From contig CAVQON010000003.1 of the NCBI GenBank assembly GCA_963714455.1, forward strand, positions 57,067 through 121,066: a DNA stretch of 64,000 nucleotides, given 5' to 3'. The notes below the pieces were generated by a model that saw only the letters and a list, made by a program, of their open reading frames with translations, was not told where the DNA came from and did not search any database. The stretch comes from CAVQGZ01 sp963714455 (GTDB lineage Bacteria > Actinomycetota > Actinomycetes > Jiangellales > Jiangellaceae). Each line of letters starts with the position of its first letter. Positions within the stretch are counted from its first letter, which is position 1. The translations under genes and the position numbers were made by a program. Positions 51,535-60,385 of this stretch are shown here, in pieces.

Positions 51535-52203
51535 ATGGTGGCCCTCGCCAGTCACGCCGGCGCGGCAGTCGTCGAGCGTCCGCGGATGCGAGGCGTGCTG
51601 CACGCCTACGCCGCACCGATCGCCGCGGCGGTGGGCATCGGCGTCCTGGCCCTGGCCGACGACGCGCGCTCGCGCACCGGCGTGGCCGTCTGGGTGATGA
51701 CCATGACGGCGCTGTTCGCCGTCAGTGCGACCTACCACCGGGGCCGGTGGCGTCCGGCCGTTCGGGCGTGGCTGCAGCGTGTCGACCACTCGATGATCTT
51801 CGTGTTCATCGCCGGGTCGTACACACCCTTCTGCCTGCTGCTGCTGGAGGGGTCGAAGTCGTGGCTCGTGCTGTCGATCACCTGGGGCGGCGCGCTGGCC
51901 GGAGTGGCCACCAGGCTCGTATGGCACACGGCCCCCCGCTGGCTGTTCGGCCCGATGTACATCGCCCTGGGGTGGGTCGCGGTGGTCGTGCTGCCCGACC
52001 TCGTGCGCTCGGCACCCGTGTACACCAACGTCCTGCTGCTCATCGGTGGCCTGCTGTACACGCTCGGTGCGGTGGTGTTCGCCACGCGTCGCCCCGACCC
52101 GGTGCCGCACGTGTTCGGCTACCACGAGGTGTTCCACGCCTTGACGGTGATCGCCGCCAGCTGCCATGCCGTCGCGATCACCGGCGCGGTGCTTCACGCC
52201 TGA
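51535..52203 (+). CDS. hemolysin III family membrane protein
   Basis: A 222-residue seven-helix protein of the hemolysin III/adiponectin-receptor-like family. Conserved His/Ser positions: SATYHRGRW, HSMIFVFIAGSYTPF and GYHEVFHALTVIAASCHAVA. These proteins hold a zinc site and resemble AdipoR receptors; the bacterial role is unclear. ATG 51535 comes seven bases after a TACCGT box (51522-51527), suggesting a leaderless mRNA. Its 3' end overlaps the agmatine deiminase gene by 10 bases. Confidence 0.9.
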   Translation: MVALASHAGAAVVERPRMRGVLHAYAAPIAAAVGIGVLALADDARSRTGVAVWVMTMTALFAVSATYHRGRWRPAVRAWLQRVDHSMIFVFIAGSYTPFCLLLLEGSKSWLVLSITWGGALAGVATRLVWHTAPRWLFGPMYIALGWVAVVVLPDLVRSAPVYTNVLLLIGGLLYTLGAVVFATRRPDPVPHVFGYHEVFHALTVIAASCHAVAITGAVLHA

Positions 52204-53291
52204 CCGGGAACCTGCTGGGTGATGCAGTGGACGTTGCCCCCACCCAGCACGATCTCGCGTCCGGGCACGGTGAGAACACGTCGTCCGGGAAACAAGGTCT
52301 CGTACTGGGCCACGGCGGCATCGTCGTGCGGGTCGTCGAACACCGGCACGACGACGATGTCGTTGCCGATGTAGGAGTTGACGTACGAGCCGGCCAGCCG
52401 CTCGCCCCGCAGGCGAGGCTGGGCACCGGGCACGTGGTCGATCCCCGCTGCCTCCTCCTCGGTGATCGTCAAGGGTCCTGGCTGGTGGATCGGGACGACC
52501 TCCAGCGAGCGGCCCCGGCTGTCGACGGCGGACTCCAGCACGCGACGGGCCGCGTGGGAGATCGGCCACTGCGGGTCGTCCTCGTCGTCGGTCCAGGTGA
52601 GCATGACCCGCCCCGGTGCGACGAACCGGGCGAGGTTGTCGATGTGGCCGTCCGTCTCGTCGAGGTAAACGCCTTCGGGCAGCCAGATGATCGTGTCGAC
52701 CGTCAGGAGGTCGCGCAGCAGTGAGCTGATCTCGTGCTTGCTCAGGTGCGGGTTGCGGTTGGCGTTGAGCAGGCACTCCTCGGTGGTGAGCGCGGTGCCC
52801 TCGCCGTCGACCTCGATCGAGCCGCCTTCGAGCACGAAACCGGGCTGGTAGAGGCGGCAGCGCTCGAGGTCGGCGATCTTGGGTCCGACGAGGTCGTCGG
52901 CGTCCCAGGGGAAGTACAGGCCGCCGTCGAGGCCACCCCAGGCGTTGAAGTCCCACGAGACGGCGCGCAGCGCACCGGCGTCGTCGACGACGAAGGACGG
53001 TCCGGTGTCGCGCACCCACGCGTCGTTCGTCGACATCTCGACCACCCGGACGTGCTGGGGCAGCCGCTCGCGAGCATTCAGCCACTGCGACCGCGACACG
53101 AGCACCGTGACCGGCTCCGTGGTGGCGATCGCTTCGGCCACCGCGGCGAAGGCGGCTTGGGCGGGCTTGGCGCCCAGGCGCCAGGTGTCGGTGCGCTCGG
53201 GCCACACCAGGTAGCAGCCCGCGTGGGGCTCCCACTCCGCCGGCATGCGAAACCCGTCCGCCCGCGGCGTGCTCGTCAGTGCGTGTCGCAT
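52194..53291 (-). CDS. aguA: agmatine deiminase
   Basis: Deiminates agmatine to N-carbamoylputrescine in polyamine and arginine catabolism. 365 residues of the guanidino-group-modifying (pentein) fold: RMPAEWEPHAGCYLVWPERT, DAWVRDTGPSF, FVLEGGSIEVDGEGT, and the catalytic C-terminal VLGGGNVHCITQQVP with the Cys nucleophile. Complete. No N-carbamoylputrescine amidase gene is beside it. Confidence 0.92.
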   Translation of the reverse strand: MRHALTSTPRADGFRMPAEWEPHAGCYLVWPERTDTWRLGAKPAQAAFAAVAEAIATTEPVTVLVSRSQWLNARERLPQHVRVVEMSTNDAWVRDTGPSFVVDDAGALRAVSWDFNAWGGLDGGLYFPWDADDLVGPKIADLERCRLYQPGFVLEGGSIEVDGEGTALTTEECLLNANRNPHLSKHEISSLLRDLLTVDTIIWLPEGVYLDETDGHIDNLARFVAPGRVMLTWTDDEDDPQWPISHAARRVLESAVDSRGRSLEVVPIHQPGPLTITEEEAAGIDHVPGAQPRLRGERLAGSYVNSYIGNDIVVVPVFDDPHDDAAVAQYETLFPGRRVLTVPGREIVLGGGNVHCITQQVPGQA

Positions 53292-53353
53292 GTCGTCACT
53301 CTGCCGGATCGCACCCCGGTTGCGGTGCGCGATGGCGCCCTACGCTCGGCTGC

Positions 53354-54151
53354 GTGATGCTCACCCCCACCGAGGTCGACCGACTGCTGCTGCACGGCGC
53401 AGCCACGCTGGCGCGGGCACGCCGGGCTCGTGGCCTGGCTCTCAACGTGCCGGAGGCGACGGCGATCGTGGCCGACACCGTCGCCGAGGCGGCCAGGGAC
53501 GGCGCCGACCACGCCGCTGCGTTGGCCGCGGGTGCGGCGGCGCTCGGTGTGGCTGACGTGCTGCCCGGTGTCGCCGACATCCTGAGCGAGGTTCATGTCG
53601 AGGCGGTCTTCTCCGACGGCTCCCGGCTGGTGACCGTGCTCGACCCGATCGGCGGGGGGCACCTCGGCGACGAGGCGCCGGGCGCCATCGTCGCGGGCTC
53701 GCACCACGACGACGGCGCCGACGCATTGGGAGTGGACGCGGTGTCGGTCGAGGTGGTCAACGAGGCACCGGTACCGATCTCGGTGTCGTCGCACTTTCAC
53801 TTCTTCGAGGTCAACCCGCGGTTGCGCTTCGACCGGGCCGCTGGGTACGGCCGTCGGCTCGCCATCGCGGCGGGGTCCACGGTCACGTTCGAGCCGGGGG
53901 TGCCCCAGCAGGTCGGGCTCGTGCCGATCGGCGGTGCACGGGTCGTGGTCGGCTTCGCCGGGCTGGTGGACGGCCCGTTGGACGCGCCGGGCGCGGCCGA
54001 GGCGGCGCTGGCGAAGGCGCGTGCGTGTGGGTTCGCCGACAGCCGGCCCGACGCCGACGGTGCTGCGGACGCTGACCGGCCACCGGCCACCGAGGCCGTC
54101 GCCCGGGTCGTTGCCGACCTGGCTGCGCGCCGCGACGAGGCGTCCGCATGA
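53354..54151 (+). CDS. urease gamma/beta subunit fusion (ureAB)
   Basis: A 265-residue fusion: a gamma domain (1-100; LTPTEVDRLLLHGAATLARA, ILSEVHVEAVFSDGSRLVTV) then a beta domain (105-230; VPISVSSHFHFFEVNPRLRF and DRAAGYGRRLAIAAG), ending in an Ala/Asp-rich tail of about 30 residues. Gamma and beta form the trimer scaffold around the catalytic alpha subunit. GTG 53354 is chosen because it comes seven bases after a TACGCT box (53341-53346), suggesting a leaderless mRNA, and aligns with the MxLTP start of UreA; ATG 53357 is the alternative. Overlaps ureC by four bases. Confidence 0.88.
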   Translation: MMLTPTEVDRLLLHGAATLARARRARGLALNVPEATAIVADTVAEAARDGADHAAALAAGAAALGVADVLPGVADILSEVHVEAVFSDGSRLVTVLDPIGGGHLGDEAPGAIVAGSHHDDGADALGVDAVSVEVVNEAPVPISVSSHFHFFEVNPRLRFDRAAGYGRRLAIAAGSTVTFEPGVPQQVGLVPIGGARVVVGFAGLVDGPLDAPGAAEAALAKARACGFADSRPDADGAADADRPPATEAVARVVADLAARRDEASA

Positions 54152-55842
54152 GCCGCGGGTCGTGGGGCGGCGACGTCGCCGTGCACGGTGCGCGCGGTGG
54201 CGACCGGGTGCGGCTCGGCGACACCGGGCTCACGGTGCAGGTGCCGACCGACGACCGGCTGCCGGGCGACGAGCTGCTCATGGGGTTCGCCAAGACCGGG
54301 CGCGACGGGATCGGGCTGCGAGCGGTGCGCACCACCGAGTCGTGCGACGTCGCCATCACGAACACGCTCGTGCTCGACCCGGTGCTGGGAGTACGCGTGA
54401 CGTCGATCGGCATCCGCGAGGGACGCATCGTCGCTCTGGGCCGCGCCGGCAACCCCGACACCACCGACGGTGTCGAGGTGGTTGTCGGCAGCGGGACCGT
54501 CGTGATCCCGGGGGAGGGGATGATCGCCACCCCGGGGGCGGTCGACCCGCACGTGCACGGGCTGTCGCCGCGCGTGATGGAGGCGTCGCTGGCGTCCGGC
54601 GTGACGAGCCTGCTGGTGCAGGAGTTCGGCCCGTTCTGGGGCGTCGGCGTCGGCTCGGGATGGGCGCTGCGGCAGGCGTACGCGGCCTTCGACGCCTGGC
54701 CGATCAACGTCGGCGTGCTCGGTCGCGGGTCGTCCGCGCGTGTCGACCCGCTTCTCGAGGCGTTGGAGGGCGGCGTCTGCGGCTTCAAGGTGCACGAGGA
54801 CACTGGCGCCCACCTGCGCACCCTGGACGCTGCTCTGGCGGTCGCGGAGAGCCACGACGTCGCCGTCTGCCTGCACACCGATGGCCTCAACGAGGGGTTG
54901 AGCGTCGCTGACACGCTCGCCGTTCTCGACGGCCGGGCCGTGCACGCCTTCCACGTCGAGGGCTGCGGCGGCGGGCACACCCCGGACGTGCTGGCGCTGG
55001 CTGGGGTCGACAACGTGCTGGCGTCGTCCACCAACCCGACGTTGCCTTTCGGGGTGAACGCGCTGGCCGAGCACGTCTCGATGATCATGGTGTCGCACGG
55101 CCTGCACGCCGACCTGCCCGGCGACGTGGAGCTGGCCCGCCGACGGGTGCGCGCCGAGACGATGGGCGCGGAGAACCTGCTGCACGACCGCGGGGTCATC
55201 CCGATGACGAGCTCGGACGCCCTGGGCATGGGACGGGCGGGGGAGACGTGGCGGCGCACGTTCGCCCTCGCGGCGGTGACGAAGGGCGCCGAGGGGGCGC
55301 ACGTGGACGAGACCGACACGGCAGCCGGCCACGACAACGAACGGGTGCTGCGCTACCTGGCGAAGCTGACGGTCAACCCGGCGCTCGTCCACGGGATCGC
55401 CCACGAGGTCGGCTCGCTGCAGCCGGGACGCCTCGCGGACGTCGTGCTGTGGCGCCCGGCGTACTTCGGGGCCAAGCCGTCGCTCGTCATCAAGGGCGGG
55501 CTGCCGGCGTGGGGACCGCTGGGTGACCCGAACGCGTCGATCGACACGGTCGAGCCGCGTCGGATGGGCCCGCAGTTCGGCGGGCACGGCGCCGCACCGG
55601 CCCAGCTGTCGGTGCTGTTCACCAACGCTGCCGCGGACGAGTCGTCGGCGCCGTTCCCGACGGGCCGTCGCCGCGTCCCCGTGCGCGACACGCGAACGGT
55701 GCGGCTGTCGCAGATGGTGCGCAACGCACGGCTCGCCGACGTGCGCGTCGACCCGGCGTCCGCGCAGGTGAGCATGGACGGCGCTGCGCTGCGGTTCGGG
55801 CCTGTCGACCGGGTGCCGCTTCAGCGGCTCTACTTCTTGTAG
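54148..55842 (+). CDS. ureC: urease alpha subunit, divergent
   Basis: A 564-residue catalytic subunit. Nickel ligands are conserved: PHVHG (His135, His137), GFKVHED (carbamylated Lys214), HTDGLNE, CGGGHTPD and SSDALGMGRAGE (Asp357). The flap is changed: where common ureases have MVCHHL, this has MVSHGL, so the flap Cys is Ser316 while the following His317 is kept. GGID(T/P)H-type and N-terminal GDRVRL signatures are diverged. The flap Cys modulates but is not essential for urea hydrolysis. No ureD, ureE, ureF or ureG follow in the window. Confidence 0.88.
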   Translation: MSRGSWGGDVAVHGARGGDRVRLGDTGLTVQVPTDDRLPGDELLMGFAKTGRDGIGLRAVRTTESCDVAITNTLVLDPVLGVRVTSIGIREGRIVALGRAGNPDTTDGVEVVVGSGTVVIPGEGMIATPGAVDPHVHGLSPRVMEASLASGVTSLLVQEFGPFWGVGVGSGWALRQAYAAFDAWPINVGVLGRGSSARVDPLLEALEGGVCGFKVHEDTGAHLRTLDAALAVAESHDVAVCLHTDGLNEGLSVADTLAVLDGRAVHAFHVEGCGGGHTPDVLALAGVDNVLASSTNPTLPFGVNALAEHVSMIMVSHGLHADLPGDVELARRRVRAETMGAENLLHDRGVIPMTSSDALGMGRAGETWRRTFALAAVTKGAEGAHVDETDTAAGHDNERVLRYLAKLTVNPALVHGIAHEVGSLQPGRLADVVLWRPAYFGAKPSLVIKGGLPAWGPLGDPNASIDTVEPRRMGPQFGGHGAAPAQLSVLFTNAAADESSAPFPTGRRRVPVRDTRTVRLSQMVRNARLADVRVDPASAQVSMDGAALRFGPVDRVPLQRLYFL

Positions 55843-56325
55843 CAGCAGTCGGTCGGGGGTCGGCCGGAGAACGGGAGTCGGGATGCAGGGAAGATGGCGC
55901 CAGAAGGGCGCCCAGCCTTGCTGAGATCCGGCTTGGGGCGCTCGTCGAGCAGTCTCCGCTGGCGGCCCGCGCAGCGTTGCTGTCGTGGCGCCTTCGGGGC
56001 GAAGTGGGTCAGGTCGCCGGTCAGTGGTCGCTCGAGGTACGCGGCAGCTCGCTCATGCCGAGAGTCGAGCGCTTGCTGCGGAGTATTGCGGATCCCCGGT
56101 GCGTGTCCTCGCTCCATGGCTCCGACCTCGGGGGGTCAGGTCCGCCGGGCGCCCCATGGCACGCCAGGTCGTCGCGGACGCGACCGGAGGCTCTGGGGCC
56201 AACGACTCTGGTTGCCCGACGGGCCCGGCGAGACGTTCATCGTGAGGGTGCCCGCGACAGGGTGTCGCGGGAGGAGTAGGTCGTTGGGCACGGCCGGGTG
56301 GGCTTCCGCAGGAGGAGCCAGTGTC
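55843..56325. other. 483-base region without a recognised gene
   Basis: Between ureC and the SRPBCC gene no urease accessory gene or other convincing frame is present on either strand. Frames seen are short and Arg/Pro-rich. The last 20 bases carry the ribosome-binding site of the next gene (GGAGGAG at 56311-56317). I see no repeat, tRNA or strong hairpin. Confidence 0.5.
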
Positions 56326-56775
56326 ATGACCACCACGACCTACAAGCGCAGCATCCACATCGACGCGCCGGTGGAGACGGTCTTCGACCACGTCGAGGAC
56401 CCGCGGAACTTCTACGCGGCGTTGGCCGCGTTGTCTCCGGAGGACCCGCCGAAGCTGACCGACGTCGACACGAAGCCGGAGGGTGTCGGGTCGACCTACC
56501 AGTGGACCTTCCACCTGTGGTCGCTGCTCTACATCGGTGGAACCATGACCCGCGAGGAGTACGTGCCGAACGAGCGCATCGTGGATCACTCCTCCACCGG
56601 GCCGGTTTGGACGTTTGCTTTCGAGCCCGATCCCGACGGCACGACGCTGTCGTTGGCGATGGAGCTCTCCACGAGGGTGCCGCTGCTGGACAAGCTCGAA
56701 GCCGCAGTCCTCTCGAAGGGGGACCAGGACCTCGACGCCATCCTCGACAGTTTCAAGAAGGCGATCGAAACCTAG
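56326..56775 (+). CDS. SRPBCC (START-like) family protein
   Basis: A 149-residue START-like hydrophobic-pocket protein: KRSIHIDAPVETVFDHVEDP (typical SRPBCC start), GVGSTYQWTFHLW, ERIVDHSSTGPVWTFAFEPD and a C-terminal helix LDAILDSFKKAIE. Family members bind lipids, polyketides or other hydrophobic ligands, and some act as TA toxins. ATG 56326 has GGAGGAG eight bases upstream. Confidence 0.88.
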   Translation: MTTTTYKRSIHIDAPVETVFDHVEDPRNFYAALAALSPEDPPKLTDVDTKPEGVGSTYQWTFHLWSLLYIGGTMTREEYVPNERIVDHSSTGPVWTFAFEPDPDGTTLSLAMELSTRVPLLDKLEAAVLSKGDQDLDAILDSFKKAIET

Positions 56776-57002
56776 CGGCGCCGGCCCGTACCAACGTGCG
56801 CCATGACTGCATTGGGGCGACGACGCGCTCCCCCTGAGGACTCTCCGTCTGCTCGCCTGGGTCGCTCGGTCTTCAGTTCTGCGCGCAACGCGCGGCGATG
56901 TTGAGTCCTTGGACTCTCGTCATGCGCAGGCGTTCGGCGCTTGGTGGAGAGAAGCGGTGCATGCGGAGTCACCGCGTCCCACCGCTGTGGGAGGAGGGTT
57001 CC

Positions 57003-57830
57003 ATGCTCGGCCTGGACATGACGATGCTGCGACCCGACCGCGGGGTCTTCCCGAACGCGATGACCTACGCCCGACTCGGGGAGGGCCCCAAGACACTGCT
57101 GTGGCTTGCCAGTGGCACCAAGGGCCCGATGCTGGCGATGATGACACGGGCCGTCCGCCCGTTCGTCGCCCACGGATACCGCGCGTGCCTGGTATCGATG
57201 CGACCGAACATGCCAACCGGCCACACCCTGGAGGACATGGCCGACGACTACGCGGCCCTGATCGAAGCGGAGTTCGACGGCCGGGTCGACCTGGTGATCG
57301 GTCACTCCACCGGCGGCATGATCGGCTTCTGCCTCGCCGCCCGGCACCCCGACCGGTTCGGCCACATCGCGATCGCCGGAGCCGGGCTGTGGAGCGAACG
57401 GTCCGACCGGGCGAACCTGGAGCCCGCCCGGCTGCTGGTCGCCGGGCGAACCCGCGAGGCCGGCGACCACATCGCCCGGCTGCTGCTGCCGAACATCCGA
57501 CTCCCTGGCGTGGCTACGGTGCTCGGCGCTCTCCTCGCACGCGCAGCCCTGGCCGAGCACACCGCCGAAGACCTGCTGGTCTCCGCCGAAGCGACGCACG
57601 CGTTCGACCCGCAGCATGTTCTGCCCAGCATCGGCGTGCCGCTCCTGCTCGTCGCCGGCGAGAAAGACGTGTGGTTCTCCCCGGAGGCGGTCACGCAGGC
57701 GGCGCGGCTGATCCCGGACTGCACGCTGCGCCTGTACGCGAACACGAACCACTTCGGAGCCATCACCAGTCCGCGGTTCGCCGCCGACACACTCGACTTC
57801 ATCCGACAGCACCAGCAAGCCCCCACCTAG
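57003..57830 (+). CDS. alpha/beta-fold hydrolase
   Basis: A 275-residue alpha/beta hydrolase: LLWLASGTKGP oxyanion region, VDLVIGHSTGGMIGFCLAAR with the Ser nucleophile (GHSTGG), GEKDVWFSPEAV with the Asp, and the late His in NTNHFGAIT. The substrate is probably a small ester or lipid. ATG 57003 has GGGAGGAGGG just upstream. The pocket composition does not identify the substrate. Confidence 0.87.
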   Translation: MLGLDMTMLRPDRGVFPNAMTYARLGEGPKTLLWLASGTKGPMLAMMTRAVRPFVAHGYRACLVSMRPNMPTGHTLEDMADDYAALIEAEFDGRVDLVIGHSTGGMIGFCLAARHPDRFGHIAIAGAGLWSERSDRANLEPARLLVAGRTREAGDHIARLLLPNIRLPGVATVLGALLARAALAEHTAEDLLVSAEATHAFDPQHVLPSIGVPLLLVAGEKDVWFSPEAVTQAARLIPDCTLRLYANTNHFGAITSPRFAADTLDFIRQHQQAPT

Positions 57831-57971
57831 CTGGAATCGGGCCCACCCCGGTGCCTCACCCAAGGTTGACAGAGAGGGGAGGCGCGCTGCCTTGCCGCGT
57901 GTAGTGCGTTTGTGATCGTGCCCCGCGAGTAGCCCAACAGGCGGCGAAATGACTCACATCGGCTTCTTCGT

Positions 57972-57993
57972 CGCTTGCCTTGCGCGGCAAGCG
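57972..57993 (+). terminator. short inverted repeat after the alpha/beta hydrolase
   Basis: CGCTTGCC (57972-57979) pairs with GGCAAGCG (57986-57993) around a six-base loop, 142 bases after the hydrolase stop and 142 bases past the end of the convergent lipoprotein gene. It may act as a bidirectional terminator. The rest of 57831-58135 holds nothing I can identify. Confidence 0.35.
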
Positions 57994-58135
57994 TTGTGGA
58001 TTGCCGTGGTGCGGTAGTTGCGGTCCCGAGGGCCTGTTCGTGTGTGTTGTCGTGGCCGACTGCGGCCGCGTTTCGGTGCGTCGACCGGAAGGCCGACCCG
58101 ACCCCTTCGGCGCAGTGGGAAGCGGCCTCCGGGGC

Positions 58136-58591
58136 CTAGTCGGTCACGGTCAGCCCGCCTGGCTGCGCCACGAAGGCCGCGGGCGGAGGTTCGTCAGAGA
58201 CGAGAATGAGGCACACGAGCGCATGCTGCCCGGCCTCCAGCGTGATGTCGTCCGACCCGGTTTGACCTGGCTCGGCGGGCACCGCGGCTATCGGGGTGGC
58301 GAAGTCCGGGGAGTCCACGATCTCGGGCTCCGGCTGGTAGAAGGCGACGAAGTCCTCGAACGCGCTGCCCTCGTCGATGCGGGCGATCCCGACCTCGGTA
58401 TAGACCTCGCTGTCGTTGACTGCCTCGATCGTCGCGACACCGGCACCGATCTCGCTGGGACCGTCGTAGGAACAGCTGGTGCCATCGAACGTGACGGTGA
58501 GAACCGCCTCGGCGCTCGTGCAGCCAGCGAGCATGAGACCGAGCAGTCCGACCAACGCGACTGGGCGCGCGAGAAACGTCCGTGCATCCAC
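58136..58591 (-). CDS. small lipoprotein of unknown function
   Basis: A 151-residue lipoprotein: signal peptide with lipobox LAGC (Cys24), then an immunoglobulin-like or cupredoxin-like beta-rich domain: VLTVTFDGTSCSYDGPSEIG, VEVNDSEVYTEV-like strands (here IEAVNDSEVYTEVGIARI), and LEAGQHALVCLILVSDE. The pattern resembles small copper-binding-like folds but lacks clear His/Met ligands. GTG 58591 follows a purine-rich GGGGG. The longer frame upstream is antisense-like. Confidence 0.7.
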   Translation of the reverse strand: MDARTFLARPVALVGLLGLMLAGCTSAEAVLTVTFDGTSCSYDGPSEIGAGVATIEAVNDSEVYTEVGIARIDEGSAFEDFVAFYQPEPEIVDSPDFATPIAAVPAEPGQTGSDDITLEAGQHALVCLILVSDEPPPAAFVAQPGGLTVTD

Positions 58592-58805
58592 GATGACCCC
58601 CGCTGCTCGATCGGCTGTCTGGGACGGTAGCGCACCTCGCCACCATCTCGTCGAGCTAGCCGCAATTCCCAGGCCGGCCTGCGGCCTCGAGGCGCTCGAC
58701 TCGCACAGGTGCGTCGCGGCGGCCTGTCCAGCCCAACAACCGTCCAGCGCGACGTGTGTCGCAAGGGAACACGTGACGCGCACATGGCCGCTGTGAGGGC
58801 GATTC

Positions 58806-58980
58806 TCAGCTGGCGTCCAGGTACCGGCTGAGCGCATCTCGAGCGCGGTCCTGACTGCTGGCGAGTCGCTGTAGCGCGTTCAGGGTGTCGTCGTCGGCTC
58901 GAATCCGCTCATCGACCTGCCGCACAGTGGGCTGCCGGAAACGATGCAGGTGCGGCCGAGATTGCTCTCGTCGACGCGCG
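58806..58980 (-). pseudogene. possible C-terminal gene remnant
   Basis: One minus-strand frame gives QPTVRQVDERIRADDDTLNA, then LQRLASSQDRARDALSRYLDAS and TGA (58806-58808). It is amphipathic and looks like the last 40 residues of a small protein. No start with a ribosome-binding site is seen, and the region upstream toward 59083 is not coding-like in this frame. Weak. Confidence 0.2.
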
Positions 58981-59083
58981 TCCACAGGCGGCGAAGAGAC
59001 GCACCCGAGAGATGTCCCGCCAGGTGGCCTTGAGCGTGCGCTTGGTTGTGGGAGGGGTGCCTCTGGTGCTGCCCGGAGGTGGG

Positions 59084-60205
59084 CTACGCCGGTGTTGCGG
59101 GGAGGGGTGTGGCTGGAATTGGTCGGCTGGCGTGGTGGAGGAACCGTTGTCCGGCATGGCGTTCGGCGGTGGCTGCCTCACGTAGGTGCTGTGCGACCTG
59201 GTGGCGGGCGCCGCTGGGGTTCGGTTCGGCGCTGAGGATGGCGTGGGTGGCCTGGTAGGCGGCAGCGGCCTGGTCGAAGTCGTCGGCGGCGTGATTGATG
59301 TCGGGGATCTCGGGGTGTGCCCGGCGTAGGTAGGCGGCGTTGTCGGGACGGGTGACCATCCCGAGCAGCACACCCCGTTCAGCCAGCCCAACGGGTCCGG
59401 CGACCTCGTCGATGAGGCCCGCCACATGCTCGGTGGCGGCCGCGCCCCAGCGCTGCCCCCACCGCGAGCCACCGACGAGGGCATGCCCGTTCTTGCGCCA
59501 GATAGGGGTGAGGTCGGTCTGGGTGGGTGCGGGGGCGAAGGAGACCAGGGCGTAGCGCCAGGGGTAGCCGAACATCTCGGTTTGCCGCCGCACCGCCGCC
59601 AACAGGTGGTCGGCCTCGACGTACAGACCCCGCTGTCCCGGAGGCCGTCGACCGGGCGGGCACGGCGACGGGGGCAGACTGATCGGCTCGTAGTAGAAGA
59701 ACCCGGCTGGGTCGAACCCGACCAGGACCTCGTTATGGGGCAGCGGCTCGCCCTGCCCATACAGCGTGGCCATGTCCAGCGGCACGCGGACCGGGTGGCC
59801 TGTAGTCAGACCTGCTTTCAGCGCCGCCACGAAGCGGTCGGCGTCGTTGGTGGTGTGGTAGCGCGTCATCAGGCCGAGGAACGGGGCCGCGGTTGCGATC
59901 CCGGTCTCCGGGTCCACGCCCACGGTCAGAAAGCCCCAGTCGGCCCGGTAGCCCGCGCCGTAGGTGAACCCCATCAAGAAGTCGATCTCGGCGCGCGACC
60001 GGTGCACCCCGTGGTGCGCGGCGATCATCTGCACGGCCACCGACTGGCACACCGGCTTGTCCTCGACGATCCACGGAACGCTAGCCACGTGGTGCTCGAC
60101 GGGCAGACCCGTCGGCGGCGCCGGCACAGCGGCCGGGTGGTAGGCCCAGCGGAAGTAGGCACCGGACATCACCCGGTCGAGCACACCCATGACGATCACC
60201 GCCAT
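59084..60205 (-). CDS. C39/BtrH-like cysteine-peptidase-fold protein, unknown function
   Basis: A 373-residue protein. The first 200 residues resemble a C39- or BtrH-type papain-like fold: KPVCQSVAVQMIAAHHGVHR with Cys53 (candidate nucleophile), and PHNEVLVGFDPAGFFYYEP with His157 and Asp165. The remaining C-terminal half is helical, Ala-rich, and unrecognised. Such folds cleave peptides or transfer acyl groups. No signal peptide is visible. Several in-frame starts exist near 60205; the ribosome-binding site is not clear. It lies before an AMIN-like gene, same strand, 180 bases apart. Confidence 0.6.
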   Translation of the reverse strand: MAVIVMGVLDRVMSGAYFRWAYHPAAVPAPPTGLPVEHHVASVPWIVEDKPVCQSVAVQMIAAHHGVHRSRAEIDFLMGFTYGAGYRADWGFLTVGVDPETGIATAAPFLGLMTRYHTTNDADRFVAALKAGLTTGHPVRVPLDMATLYGQGEPLPHNEVLVGFDPAGFFYYEPISLPPSPCPPGRRPPGQRGLYVEADHLLAAVRRQTEMFGYPWRYALVSFAPAPTQTDLTPIWRKNGHALVGGSRWGQRWGAAATEHVAGLIDEVAGPVGLAERGVLLGMVTRPDNAAYLRRAHPEIPDINHAADDFDQAAAAYQATHAILSAEPNPSGARHQVAQHLREAATAERHAGQRFLHHASRPIPATPLPATPA

Positions 60206-60385
60206 CCCCGACGCTCGCCCAATTCATACCTCCTGCCCAGGAGGGCCGCCAGAGTCGGAGGACTCGCCGACGAACGCGCGACCCGCCAGCAGAGTCAGAC
60301 GATCGTGTTCGGCCACAGGCGTGAAGCCGTGGGCTCTCATCTGACCTCGACAACAGTCAGGGCGGCAATGGTTGCGGGTTTGCTG

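Noticed and set aside
56053..56589. 178-codon minus-strand frame across the SRPBCC gene
   Set aside because: His/Arg-rich shadow; the plus-strand gene has a strong ribosome-binding site and SRPBCC motifs.
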